From NCBI GenBank assembly GCA_003445035.1, contig DLVV01000422.1, positions 1 to 14,851 of the forward strand: a stretch of 14,851 bases of DNA. The letters are read 5' to 3'. The stretch comes from Planctomycetaceae bacterium (GTDB taxonomy: Bacteria > Planctomycetota > Planctomycetia > Planctomycetales > Planctomycetaceae). Below the pieces are notes generated by a model. That model was not told the origin of the DNA and made no database searches. It was given only the letters and a program-made list of their open reading frames with translations. Both the position numbers and the translations under genes were made by a program. Below, one piece after another: positions 1 to 7,510 of this stretch (positions are counted from its first letter, which is position 1; every line of letters starts with the position of its first letter).

Positions 1-1103
1 TCGATTCGGGCTATACGAACGTCGACTTCCGGGAACAGCGTCCCGACACATGTGCCGGCTCCCTGCGCAGACCGTGAAGCGGTGCTATCGATGATTTCGC
101 GACCGCTGATCACCGCCACGGGCAGGGCCTCAGTTGCACCGTAGGGTGTGTGGATGTCGGCCCCGGGTGCGATCAGCGTCTCACGCATCGATTCAACGAC
201 GTGCGGGGGAACAGGGGCGCCGGCTGACAACACGCGTGAGAGGCTGGGGAGGGTGATCCGGTGTTCGTGGCAGTGTTGACCGACCCGTTCCCAGAGGGCC
301 GGAGAGCCGAAGGCCTGCGTGACCTGTTGCTCGATGATGGGGGCCACAATGTGGCGAGGGTCGACGTCAGCCGGGCGAGTGGGGTCGATGTCCGGGAAGA
401 CGCTGGTGACTCCCATCACCACATTGAACAGGGCAAACAGAGGGAATCCCGGCAGGTCCCGTTCGCCGGCCGCAATCTCGAATCTGGATTGCAGCAGGTC
501 GGCCTGGGCACAGAACATCCCGTGTTCGTACTCCACTCCCTTGGCCGGGCCGGTACTGCCGCTGGTGAAGATGATCGCTGCCGGGTCCTGGGAGAGAATC
601 GTTGGCGGTCGCAAGCCGGCAGGGTCGGTGTTTGCGAGTTGGCGATAACTGCACGAGGCCGGGGCCCATCCACCGACACGGACATTCAGCCTCGCGTTGG
701 GGAATCGCTGGCGGTACAGGCAGCGAGCCCATTGCACCCTGGAAAGGGCAACAAAACCGTCGGGTGAGGCCTGTTCGAGGCACGCGATGACCCGCCGCAG
801 GCCCATGCCGGGATCAATCAATACGACGACGGCTCCGGCGCGGAACAGCGCGAACGTCAAAGCCAAAAACTCGGTCCCGGGACGGACCATCAACACAAGT
901 CGGTCTCCTGGAGACACGCCCTGCTGAATCAAGCCGGCGGCGAGGCGGTCGACAAGTTCGTCGAGTTCTCGAAAGGAGTGTTGGCTGGTGGAACGGCCGT
1001 GTTGGTCACAGACGATCATCGCCAGTTGGTCGGGAACCAGGCCCGCCGTGCGGGATAGGCGTTCGGCCACGTTGCCACCGGGTGGGTTGGGCACGGAGGT
1101 CAT
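1..1103 (-). CDS. oleC: OleC-like AMP-dependent ligase (beta-lactone synthetase / fatty acid-CoA ligase family), C-terminus missing
   Basis: This is an adenylate-forming enzyme. The visible 367 residues start at ATG 1103 and run off the left edge, so the C-terminal lid domain is not seen. The A3 phosphate-binding loop reads FTSGSTGPAKGVEY (about residues 179-192). The A5 motif reads HTPYGATEALPVA (318-330). The 'YGATEALPV' wording is, from memory, typical of OleC, which turns beta-hydroxy acids into beta-lactones during long-chain olefin synthesis; ole genes have been reported in Planctomycetes. The start fits because NVAERLSRTA (11-20) matches the usual N-terminus of the family. No good Shine-Dalgarno sequence precedes it. 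The gene lies 28 bp downstream of fhcC on the same strand and is probably cotranscribed. OleA, OleB and OleD are not in the window, so a plain acyl-CoA ligase remains possible. The adenylation family is near certain; OleC is likely. Confidence 0.85.
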   Translation of the reverse strand, partial: MTSVPNPPGGNVAERLSRTAGLVPDQLAMIVCDQHGRSTSQHSFRELDELVDRLAAGLIQQGVSPGDRLVLMVRPGTEFLALTFALFRAGAVVVLIDPGMGLRRVIACLEQASPDGFVALSRVQWARCLYRQRFPNARLNVRVGGWAPASCSYRQLANTDPAGLRPPTILSQDPAAIIFTSGSTGPAKGVEYEHGMFCAQADLLQSRFEIAAGERDLPGFPLFALFNVVMGVTSVFPDIDPTRPADVDPRHIVAPIIEQQVTQAFGSPALWERVGQHCHEHRITLPSLSRVLSAGAPVPPHVVESMRETLIAPGADIHTPYGATEALPVAVISGREIIDSTASRSAQGAGTCVGTLFPEVDVRIARI

Positions 1104-1131
1104 GGCGAAGAACGTGCAGGACGGGGAGGAA

Positions 1132-1956
1132 CTATTCAGAACGAACCAAAAGTTCGCCCTTGCCCAGTTCCAGGAAATCCCCATTGTAGCGACGGTAGAG
1201 GGCGTCAAGGGCCCCATCCGGAACGGGCCAGCCCTGTTCGGTGAGATGCTTCAGATAGAACCTCAGAAACGTGGGGCGGCAATTGCCGGCGCCGCGGAAA
1301 GTGGGGAGCACATCGGGCGCGGATTGGGGGTCAAGAAAGGCGATCGTGCCGCGTTTCATTCCCGCCCCGTGACGAATGCCAGGTTCTCCACCCACCACGA
1401 TCGTGCCCGCGATCAGGTTGACCCCGGAAAGATCTCCCATACGGCCGCCGACAGCGATCAGGCCACGTCGCATCGAGTGTCCCACTTCGTTACCGGCATC
1501 ACCGTCAACCAGGATCTCGCCGCCGGTCATTCCGCGGTGACCGCCCCGGTAGACGGCTCCCAGTTGGTGTCCAACACCTCCACGGACATGGATCCGACCA
1601 CCCTTCATCTCAGCACCAACCCAGTCGGTGGCGTCGCCGTCGACGACCACGTTGCCGCCGGTCATTTCGGCGCCCAGGTGCATTCCCGCGGTCCCCTCGA
1701 CACGGACTTGTCCGTCGCTCAGGCGTTCGGCGATTCGCTTGATCCGGCGACAGTCACCCTCCCAGACAAGAGTGTTGTCGTCGGAGGCGGATCCCTCGGC
1801 ATCGAAAAATTCGCCGAGGGTTTCACGTACGTTGCCGTGAAGCACCTCTGTGGCCAGCACCTGGTCGGCGGTCTGTTCGCGGACCGTCGGAAGTCGGACG
1901 GTGTCGACCTCAATCGGCACCGGCGAATCATTCCGGAGTCTGAGACGAAGCGGCAT
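1132..1956 (-). CDS. fhcC: Formylmethanofuran dehydrogenase subunit C homologue (formyltransferase/hydrolase complex subunit C)
   Basis: The 274-residue product carries tandem GxxxG-type repeats from about residue 80 to 207, including GAEMTGG, GAEMKGG, YRGGHRGMTGG, MRRGLIAVGG, LIAGTIVVGG and GAGMKRGTI. These form the right-handed beta-helix of the FmdC/FwdC/FhcC family, which is related to the GXGXG domain of glutamate synthase. In methylotrophic bacteria and planctomycetes FhcC belongs to the Fhc complex, which releases formate from formyl-tetrahydromethanopterin; it is cytoplasmic. The open frame extends up to 2049, but the ATG at 1956 (MPLRLRLR) matches family N-termini, and the extra 31 residues look like untranslated sequence. 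No strong ribosome binding site is visible. The other fhc subunits are not adjacent, so this is a stand-alone copy. A sigma70-like promoter lies upstream at 2061-2089. The family is clear; the role follows from the family. Confidence 0.9.
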   Translation of the reverse strand: MPLRLRLRNDSPVPIEVDTVRLPTVREQTADQVLATEVLHGNVRETLGEFFDAEGSASDDNTLVWEGDCRRIKRIAERLSDGQVRVEGTAGMHLGAEMTGGNVVVDGDATDWVGAEMKGGRIHVRGGVGHQLGAVYRGGHRGMTGGEILVDGDAGNEVGHSMRRGLIAVGGRMGDLSGVNLIAGTIVVGGEPGIRHGAGMKRGTIAFLDPQSAPDVLPTFRGAGNCRPTFLRFYLKHLTEQGWPVPDGALDALYRRYNGDFLELGKGELLVRSE

Positions 1957-1995
1957 GGCGGGATTGCGTTGGGGGGTGCCGATGCGGTGGGGCGG

Positions 1996-2025
1996 TTGAG
2001 CGCGGTCGCGTGCTGGACCTAGAAT
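1996..2025 (+). promoter_or_regulatory. Predicted sigma70-type promoter for the SDR gene
   Basis: TTGAGC (1996-2001) and TAGAAT (2020-2025) are separated by 18 bp, matching 4/6 and 5/6 of the consensus boxes. Transcription would start near 2032 and give a leader of about 100 nt before the ATG at 2132. The site was found by eye and is not experimentally supported. Confidence 0.5.
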
Positions 2026-2060
2026 GCGTCCATTCGTTCGGATGAGCACGCCGGTCGTCC

Positions 2061-2089
2061 GTTGTAGCCGGGGCCGGGAATCCGATCAA
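2061..2089 (-). promoter_or_regulatory. fhcC: Predicted sigma70-type promoter for fhcC-oleC
   Basis: On the minus strand TTGATC (2089-2084) is followed after 17 bp by TACAAC (2066-2061). Transcription would start near 2054 and run into fhcC with a leader of about 100 nt. The spacing is ideal and both boxes match the consensus at 4/6. It overlaps head to head with the SDR promoter, so the two transcripts would share a short complementary 5' segment. Confidence 0.5.
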
Positions 2090-2131
2090 CCAAGGCCCCG
2101 ATGGCCGAGTTGGAACTGGAGTGGAGAGACC

Positions 2132-2911
2132 ATGCAGGGATTGAGCGGGCGAGTGGCGTTGGTGACAGGGGCCGGGCGCGGAATCGGCCGAGCGATTTGC
2201 GAGGCGTATGGGGCCGCAGGAGCTAAGGTCGCCGCGGTCGCGCGTTCGACCGATGAACTCGAATCGATTGTCGGAGAAATCCGGGAAGCGGGGGGCACGG
2301 CCGAGGCTTTCACGGCGGACCTGTCGGATCCCGCCGTGCCCGCGACATTGTTGGCCTCTGTGGGCGAGTCACTCGGAACCGTTGAGGTGTTGGTCAACAA
2401 CGCGGGAGTCGGAAGTAGCTCGGACCCGAAGCCGTTGGTCGAGTTTGATGACGATTTCTGGAGATTGACGTTGGAAGTGAACCTGAACGCTCCGTACCGG
2501 CTGACGAAACTCGCGCTGCCCGCGATGATCGAGGCGGGCTGGGGCCGCGTGATCACCGTGGCGTCGATCAACAGTCGGGTCGGTAGCCTGCACGGCGCGG
2601 CTTATGCCGCCAGCAAGCACGGCGTGCTGGGCCTGATGAGAACCGCTGCCCAGGAGACCGCGTCCCTGGGGGTCACCGTCAACTGCATCTGTCCCGGGCC
2701 GGTGCGAACGCTGATGAACGACAAGCGGATCGAATACGACGCCGATCGACTGGGGCGGGGCCTGGAGGATCACGAATCGGGGCTGACCCCAATCGGTGGC
2801 CGACTGGAGCCCGAGGACATCGCGCCGATGGCCGTCTATCTGGCCAGCGACGCCGGACGAATGGTTACCGGGCAGGCCTACAACATTTGCGGCGGCATCA
2901 ACATGGCGTAG
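2132..2911 (+). CDS. SDR-family NAD(P)-dependent oxidoreductase
   Basis: This is a classical short-chain dehydrogenase/reductase of 259 residues, the usual length for the family. The cofactor motif TGAGRGIG is at 12-19, NNAG at 89-92, structural Asn117, catalytic Ser145, and YxxxK as Tyr158/Lys162 (YAASK). The PGPVRT stretch (188-193) follows the active site, as in many 3-oxoacyl-ACP reductase, 3-hydroxybutyrate and sugar dehydrogenase relatives. The ATG at 2132 is preceded by GGAGTGGAGAG; the open frame runs 36 codons further upstream, but that part lies in the promoter region and precedes the Rossmann fold. The gene is divergent from fhcC and converges with the next gene, with only 18 bp between the ends. 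The substrate cannot be read from the sequence; the protein is cytoplasmic and probably acts on an alcohol or ketone. Confidence 0.93.
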   Translation: MQGLSGRVALVTGAGRGIGRAICEAYGAAGAKVAAVARSTDELESIVGEIREAGGTAEAFTADLSDPAVPATLLASVGESLGTVEVLVNNAGVGSSSDPKPLVEFDDDFWRLTLEVNLNAPYRLTKLALPAMIEAGWGRVITVASINSRVGSLHGAAYAASKHGVLGLMRTAAQETASLGVTVNCICPGPVRTLMNDKRIEYDADRLGRGLEDHESGLTPIGGRLEPEDIAPMAVYLASDAGRMVTGQAYNICGGINMA

Positions 2912-2929
2912 TCGCGGCCGTTCGGGGGG

Positions 2930-4591
2930 CTATTCGAAGTTCTCTTTCGAAAACTCGGCCATCTTTTTGCCGAAAAATCGCAGGATGCCCGTGCCGATCG
3001 TGGTGCGGCCCAACACGCGTTTGCCCTCTCGACGCAGTTGCAGCTGCAACGTGTCCTTGCCTTTGGCAAACGCCTTAATCGCCAACTTGCGGTCAGCCGC
3101 TCCGTCGTCAGCTCCGAGTTGGTTGTCGAGGACTTTCAGCCAGGGGCCAACCTTGACGGCCAGGTCGACGAAAACGGGATCCGCCTGGGCGTCGGTGGGA
3201 GTGGAGTGACTGGCGATCGCAGCCTTGAGGGCATCGAGAGCCCCGGGGCCGGCGGCACACCACGCGGCGTCGGCACTGGTTCCGACCAGAACGGATTGTG
3301 AATCGCCAAACAGAATGGCGAAGTCGGACTGCAGGTCGACGGGCACGCCCACCTGGTGAATCATGACGTCACCGGCTTTTGTGCTGTCGAGCGTGATGTT
3401 GGTGGCGAATGTCGAGTTGGGGACCGCCGCGAGAGCGGCTCGCAGACGTTCACCTTCTACGGTCCGGATTGCGGCGACCATCACGTTAACTCCGCCCGTT
3501 GCCGGCTGGACCTCGATGAATCCGTCGAGCAGGCCTTTGGTGACCGCCGATTGGATGACGGCGACAACCGTGTCAAGCACCGTGGTGCTGGCCGCCTTCT
3601 GATCGGCGGTGGCCGCGGTCTTTCTCTGGATGTCACCGTGGATCGCGTTGCGAGCAGCTGACAGCACGCCCTGCAGTCCGGTTCGTCGGAAACTGTCCAG
3701 AGGATGGTGGATACGGCCCGAGAGGATGGCGGTCTTGGCCCGGGGGATACCGGCGAAGTGGCTTGGAGTGGTGGAGAGGCCCTGGATGGACATGTCGAGT
3801 CCGCTGCCGGCGATTGCGGTCAGGTCGATATCGAGGGTCGCCTGTGTTGTCTCGGGATCGATACGGAATCCCGCGGTTAGAGATTGGGATTCGACGAGGA
3901 ATCTTTCGGCTTCACCGAGTTCAAATTTCAGCAGTGTCTTTTTCAGGGCCAGGTCATCTGCTGATTCGCCCTTCTTGGCCTTTAGTGCGGCCAGCAGATT
4001 GGCTCGGATGGGCCCAAAGGACTTGCGGCGGGCGGCCTGCTGGCTGGCAGAGTTGTTGATGGTGGCGGCCAGCGAGTATTTCTTGGCGAGCAGGTCGGCC
4101 ATCGTGCGACGCGGGTCGGCGACAACGGAGACCTCGGCTCGATGTTCACTGATCGACACATAACCCTTCGAGTGACGCATGTAGGCGAGCGTCTCTTTCT
4201 GTTCACTGAGTTTGTAGAGCCCGGGCCCGACCCTGCGGGAAGTGATCTCGAACCCCCCGAGATTTTCGTCGACGAACTCCTTGAGGCTTGTGAGAGGCAG
4301 GGCAAACTGGAACCGCTCTTCGTCACCGCCGAGGATCACCTTGATGCCGAGGGGCTTCTTGCGATCGATACCGAACAGAAATGTCTCGATGATCCCTTCG
4401 ATGTTCTCCCACTGCTTTTTCTCGGTCTTGGTCGTCAGGTCCAGAATCAACTTGAGGTCGGCGAGGACCTGGTTGGCACTGTGGAGGACGGCGCCGACGT
4501 TCGCGGCACGCTCCTGGGCCTGGGCCGGGCTTGGCAGGGCGAGTGAGAAGAGCAACAGAAGTGACGAGAGGATGCGTGTGGGGCGGGGCAC
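2930..4591 (-). CDS. Exported protein of unknown function, 553 aa
   Basis: I do not recognise this family. The product begins with a clear Sec signal peptide: basic start (MPRPTR), hydrophobic core (ILSSLLLLFSLALP) and an AQA cleavage site after about residue 25, so the mature protein is outside the cytoplasmic membrane. The rest has no further membrane segment and alternates amphipathic helices with strands. Lys/Glu-rich helices occur around 190-225, and a single Cys lies late in the mature part (AAWCAAG). The start is GTG at 4591, supported by AGAAGGAG 7 nt upstream. A predicted promoter lies at 4677-4704. It ends convergently with the SDR gene. The length and plain composition suggest a lineage-specific envelope protein; no catalytic motif is visible. 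Confidence 0.85.
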   Translation of the reverse strand: MPRPTRILSSLLLLFSLALPSPAQAQERAANVGAVLHSANQVLADLKLILDLTTKTEKKQWENIEGIIETFLFGIDRKKPLGIKVILGGDEERFQFALPLTSLKEFVDENLGGFEITSRRVGPGLYKLSEQKETLAYMRHSKGYVSISEHRAEVSVVADPRRTMADLLAKKYSLAATINNSASQQAARRKSFGPIRANLLAALKAKKGESADDLALKKTLLKFELGEAERFLVESQSLTAGFRIDPETTQATLDIDLTAIAGSGLDMSIQGLSTTPSHFAGIPRAKTAILSGRIHHPLDSFRRTGLQGVLSAARNAIHGDIQRKTAATADQKAASTTVLDTVVAVIQSAVTKGLLDGFIEVQPATGGVNVMVAAIRTVEGERLRAALAAVPNSTFATNITLDSTKAGDVMIHQVGVPVDLQSDFAILFGDSQSVLVGTSADAAWCAAGPGALDALKAAIASHSTPTDAQADPVFVDLAVKVGPWLKVLDNQLGADDGAADRKLAIKAFAKGKDTLQLQLRREGKRVLGRTTIGTGILRFFGKKMAEFSKENFE

Positions 4592-4676
4592 TTCGCACTC
4601 CTTCTGGCGGTGAGCGGGAATCTGCGGTGGTCTGCCGGTCGCCGCGTGCGCGAGACATCCGGTGGAATCGCTGCTG

Positions 4677-4704
4677 ATTCTAAGGCGACTCGGCCGTCGT
4701 GCAA
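4677..4704 (-). promoter_or_regulatory. Predicted sigma70-type promoter for the 553-aa exported protein gene
   Basis: On the minus strand TTGCAC (4704-4699) and TAGAAT (4682-4677) are 16 bp apart. Transcription would start near 4670, giving a leader of about 80 nt before the GTG at 4591. The rest of the 268-bp space between 4592 and 4859 shows no ORF or RNA gene that I can support. Confidence 0.5.
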
Positions 4705-4859
4705 GCTAAGTGCAGGAACGTCGAAAGTCGGCAATCAACAGAATCACCTCTGGGGACTTCGGAATCTGGCCGGTGTCGTCTTGAACACTGGAACGGTCAC
4801 ATCACCTGATCGCTCAAAACCAGAGGGATGTCCCAAGCGGAGCGGGTCGCCCAGATTAC

Positions 4860-7343
4860 CTAGGTTCCCGGTGCCGTTTGCGGGGCCAGGGAGTTAAGTC
4901 CTTCGAGGAGCCCGGTGATCAGTGCAACTCGTTCAGTCGGCTTGCGATTACCGTTGGTGGCGTACTTCCAGGCGATGGCGTGCCGGCCGTTGGCGGCCAG
5001 TTGTGCAGCGAGAAGCAGGTAAGCTTCTTCTTGCCAGATCGCCAGTCGTGGGTCGCGAATTGACGCGACCAGGGTCAAGGCTCGCTGAGGGTATTCCGAG
5101 CTTGCGGCGATACCGACCAGTTCGAAGAGAATGCGACGTCGAGCAAACCGGGAGTCGCGATCCCGACGGGCATTGCTGTCGGCCCTGACGGCCTGAACGA
5201 CGGCCTGGAGGTCTCCGGAGGACAGGGCGGTCCCTGTCCGTAGCCTGAGTTGTTCATTCGTATCGATCGGCAACCCGGCGGGCAGGAACTGGTTCATCAG
5301 GCCGGTGGCATTCGTGTTTCCGGCGGCCTGAAAACTCAGGAAAAGAAATGAGGGGAGTGTCGACGAGGTGAACGGATCGCGTATTGAAAGGTCACCGGTC
5401 AACCCACGCTCCCGGATGTCCTTCCAGGATTCGCTGCCCAGGCCGTGAGCGATGCCCCAGCGGTGGATCTGGTCCAGGTAGCGGGCACGTTGGTCGGCAA
5501 GAGTCAGCCATTCCTGACACTTCTTGACGTACTGCTGCCCAGCCTGAAGGGCGGCATCGTCGCTGGTGAGTTCCAGCGAACTCTTCATCTGTTGAATCAG
5601 GCCAGCATTGCCCTGGGATCGGGTTGACTTGAGCCTCTGTGCGATGTCATCCCGACCCGGTCCCAGCGATCTCGCCGATGCCAGCGCGTCGTGAAACAGC
5701 TTTCGAGCCTTTTCGAGTTGGCCACTGAGATTCAGGGCACCGATCAAGTCGGCTTGCGCCTGGGCTTTGAGCCGCCAGCGAGAGACGTCGTCGATCGCGG
5801 TGCGATAGAGTTGCTTGATTTCACCAAGAGAGACGACCCGTGGGGCCACACACGACTCGAGAGCCTGAGTGGCGAGGGTGATTGATTCGGAGGCAGTCGG
5901 ACTCTTGGCGGCTGCGTCGACAAACGCCATTCGGGCCAGAACCACAGCCCTGATCGCGGGGTCTTCGTCGGCAAGAGACGTGCTGAGCTTCTCGACGGCA
6001 GCGGCCTCGGCCTTTGTCTTCATCCCGACCGCCCAGGCCACGATGAGTTCGGATCGCTCGGACAAGGTTGTTTTTCGACGAGCCCACGCCAGGGCTGCCT
6101 CGGAATGGCCAGCGGCGACAAGTCCAGCGATGAGCAACGGTTCGGGATTCGATTCGTCATCAAGTGACACGGGCCACGTGTTGTTGGCAGACAGGGTGAA
6201 GGTGCCCGACTGGCGGCACTGCAACTGGTCCAGCCGCAAACGTTGTGCGAGGCCGGGAGTCCAGAGCCTCTGGATGGTCGTCTCGGCGAGAGCGGTTTGT
6301 CCCGAGGCGACCAGCGCACAACCGAGGGCCTGGATCACGTCGACAGCGAACGGGTCCGTGGCCGTGAGGTTGGACGATCGTTGGACGGCCTCGTTCAGTT
6401 GAGGGCCAGGGGAAGCCGGGGCCGACCCCTGCTTATGTTGCCAGAGGTCGACCAGGGTTGTGATGTGAAGGTGTGGAAGGTCGGGACCGACCTGTGTCAG
6501 TTGCTTCAATTCTGCCAGCGCCTGGTCGACTTGTCCGACGCTGGCGAAAAACTCGGCCGTCAACTGGCGGCAAAACGGTTTGCTGCGATTGTCTTCACGT
6601 TCCTGGGCAGCGGCGATCATCAACCCCGGGGCCTGCTTGCGGATCAGGGCAATTGAAATTCCGTCACTTTCTTCCTTGGGGGGGACATCGGACGCCGCCT
6701 TGACCGGGTTGTTCTCCGGAGGAGTGGCGGACACGACGGCGGGTGTGTCAGTCGGGCCAAATCCGGATTGAACGTTCCCGGCAGTGATTCCCGGTTCCGA
6801 CGTTTTCGGCGGAATGTTGTTGAAATACCAAAAGCCGCCACCTGCAGCGCCGGCGGCCACAAGCAGCATCAGCGCGATCAGGGTCCCTTTGCCCCCGGCC
6901 TGAGTGTCGTCGTCGGCTGCCGATACCGACTCGTCGGGTTTTGATGCGGATTTGCCTGCCGGCGCCGTGAAAATCGGCACCAGGCATTCGGGGTTGGCGC
7001 ACTTGACCTCGCGGCCTGCAGCCTGGCGAGGAACAAATCCGGGTGTTTCGCACATCGGGCAACTGACCCGCCAGGATCTTTTCTGAGTCGGTTTGGGTGC
7101 GGCAGGGATGGCACGGTGAGTGACCGAAGGGTCGACTGCGAATGGATCATTCTCTTTTGAAACATCGGCGGGCTCGGCAGGGGGCGTGTCGGACGCAACA
7201 CCGTCCGGTGGAGTCGTGTTCTCGGGAGGCACGGTGGCGGCTGGTGGACTGCCCCCGCTCATCGTGGCACCGCAGAAGGGGCAGTCGGTGGCGTCGTCAT
7301 CAAGAACCGACTGGCCACAAGAGGGACAACTGGGCAGATCCAT
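4860..7343 (-). CDS. Membrane-anchored double zinc-ribbon protein with helical-repeat C-terminal region, 827 aa
   Basis: No named family is recognised. The N-terminus holds a zinc ribbon with CPSC (Cys6, Cys9) and CPFC (Cys21, Cys24). A Pro/Thr/Ser-rich linker follows, then a second Cys cluster: CPMC (Cys95, Cys98), Cys115 and Cys120. A single membrane segment covers about 154-174 (TLIALMLLVAAGAAGGGFWYF). The remaining 650 residues are Ala/Leu/Gln-rich helices resembling TPR or HEAT repeats, for example around GQVDQALAELKQL and SGQLEKARKLFHDAL. The likely topology is zinc ribbons in the cytoplasm and repeats outside. The ATG at 7343 places the first zinc ribbon at the very N-terminus; the frame is open up to 7577, but that part overlaps the methyltransferase gene and its promoter. 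A scaffold or protein-interaction role is inference only. Confidence 0.85.
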   Translation of the reverse strand: MDLPSCPSCGQSVLDDDATDCPFCGATMSGGSPPAATVPPENTTPPDGVASDTPPAEPADVSKENDPFAVDPSVTHRAIPAAPKPTQKRSWRVSCPMCETPGFVPRQAAGREVKCANPECLVPIFTAPAGKSASKPDESVSAADDDTQAGGKGTLIALMLLVAAGAAGGGFWYFNNIPPKTSEPGITAGNVQSGFGPTDTPAVVSATPPENNPVKAASDVPPKEESDGISIALIRKQAPGLMIAAAQEREDNRSKPFCRQLTAEFFASVGQVDQALAELKQLTQVGPDLPHLHITTLVDLWQHKQGSAPASPGPQLNEAVQRSSNLTATDPFAVDVIQALGCALVASGQTALAETTIQRLWTPGLAQRLRLDQLQCRQSGTFTLSANNTWPVSLDDESNPEPLLIAGLVAAGHSEAALAWARRKTTLSERSELIVAWAVGMKTKAEAAAVEKLSTSLADEDPAIRAVVLARMAFVDAAAKSPTASESITLATQALESCVAPRVVSLGEIKQLYRTAIDDVSRWRLKAQAQADLIGALNLSGQLEKARKLFHDALASARSLGPGRDDIAQRLKSTRSQGNAGLIQQMKSSLELTSDDAALQAGQQYVKKCQEWLTLADQRARYLDQIHRWGIAHGLGSESWKDIRERGLTGDLSIRDPFTSSTLPSFLFLSFQAAGNTNATGLMNQFLPAGLPIDTNEQLRLRTGTALSSGDLQAVVQAVRADSNARRDRDSRFARRRILFELVGIAASSEYPQRALTLVASIRDPRLAIWQEEAYLLLAAQLAANGRHAIAWKYATNGNRKPTERVALITGLLEGLNSLAPQTAPGT

Positions 7344-7403
7344 GGGTCTCGTCTTTCTGGTGGAAACCGGTCCGAGTTGGTCTCGCCGTGCGGGTCTGTC
7401 GCC

Positions 7404-7432
7404 AGAATAGCACGGAGACATCCGGAGTGGCC
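7404..7432 (-). promoter_or_regulatory. Possible extended -10 promoter for the double zinc-ribbon gene
   Basis: On the minus strand TGC directly precedes TATTCT (7409-7404), forming an extended -10 element. No good -35 is seen at the expected place (about 7427-7432). It would give a leader of about 55 nt before the ATG at 7343. This is a weak prediction. Confidence 0.3.
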
Positions 7433-7437
7433 AGTGG

Positions 7438-7466
7438 GGTGTTGTACGGCCGCGGAACGTTATAAT
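7438..7466 (+). promoter_or_regulatory. Predicted promoter for the ArsM-like methyltransferase gene (perfect -10)
   Basis: A perfect TATAAT lies at 7461-7466, standing out in GC-rich surroundings. The -35 position (about 7438-7443, GGTGTT) is poor, and the better TTGTAC (7442-7447) is only 13 bp away, so an activator may be needed. Transcription would start near 7473, about 38 nt before the ATG at 7511. Confidence 0.5.
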
Positions 7467-7510
7467 CCGCTCCGGCGAGATAGACGTGGAATGGTGATTG
7501 GAGCCCGGTG

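Noticed and set aside
988..2022. Plus-strand open frame of 344 codons opposite oleC and fhcC
   Set aside because: It is antisense to two genes with clear family motifs; the frame is open because of GC-rich codon bias and the repetitive glycine codons of fhcC, and its protein has no recognisable domain.
2024..2131. N-terminal extension of the SDR protein
   Set aside because: The 36 extra codons precede the Rossmann fold, overlap the predicted promoter, and a good ribosome site sits before the ATG at 2132.
4592..4859. Possible small RNA or tRNA in the intergenic space
   Set aside because: No cloverleaf, conserved tRNA loop sequence or strong terminator hairpin could be found; only a promoter is supported.
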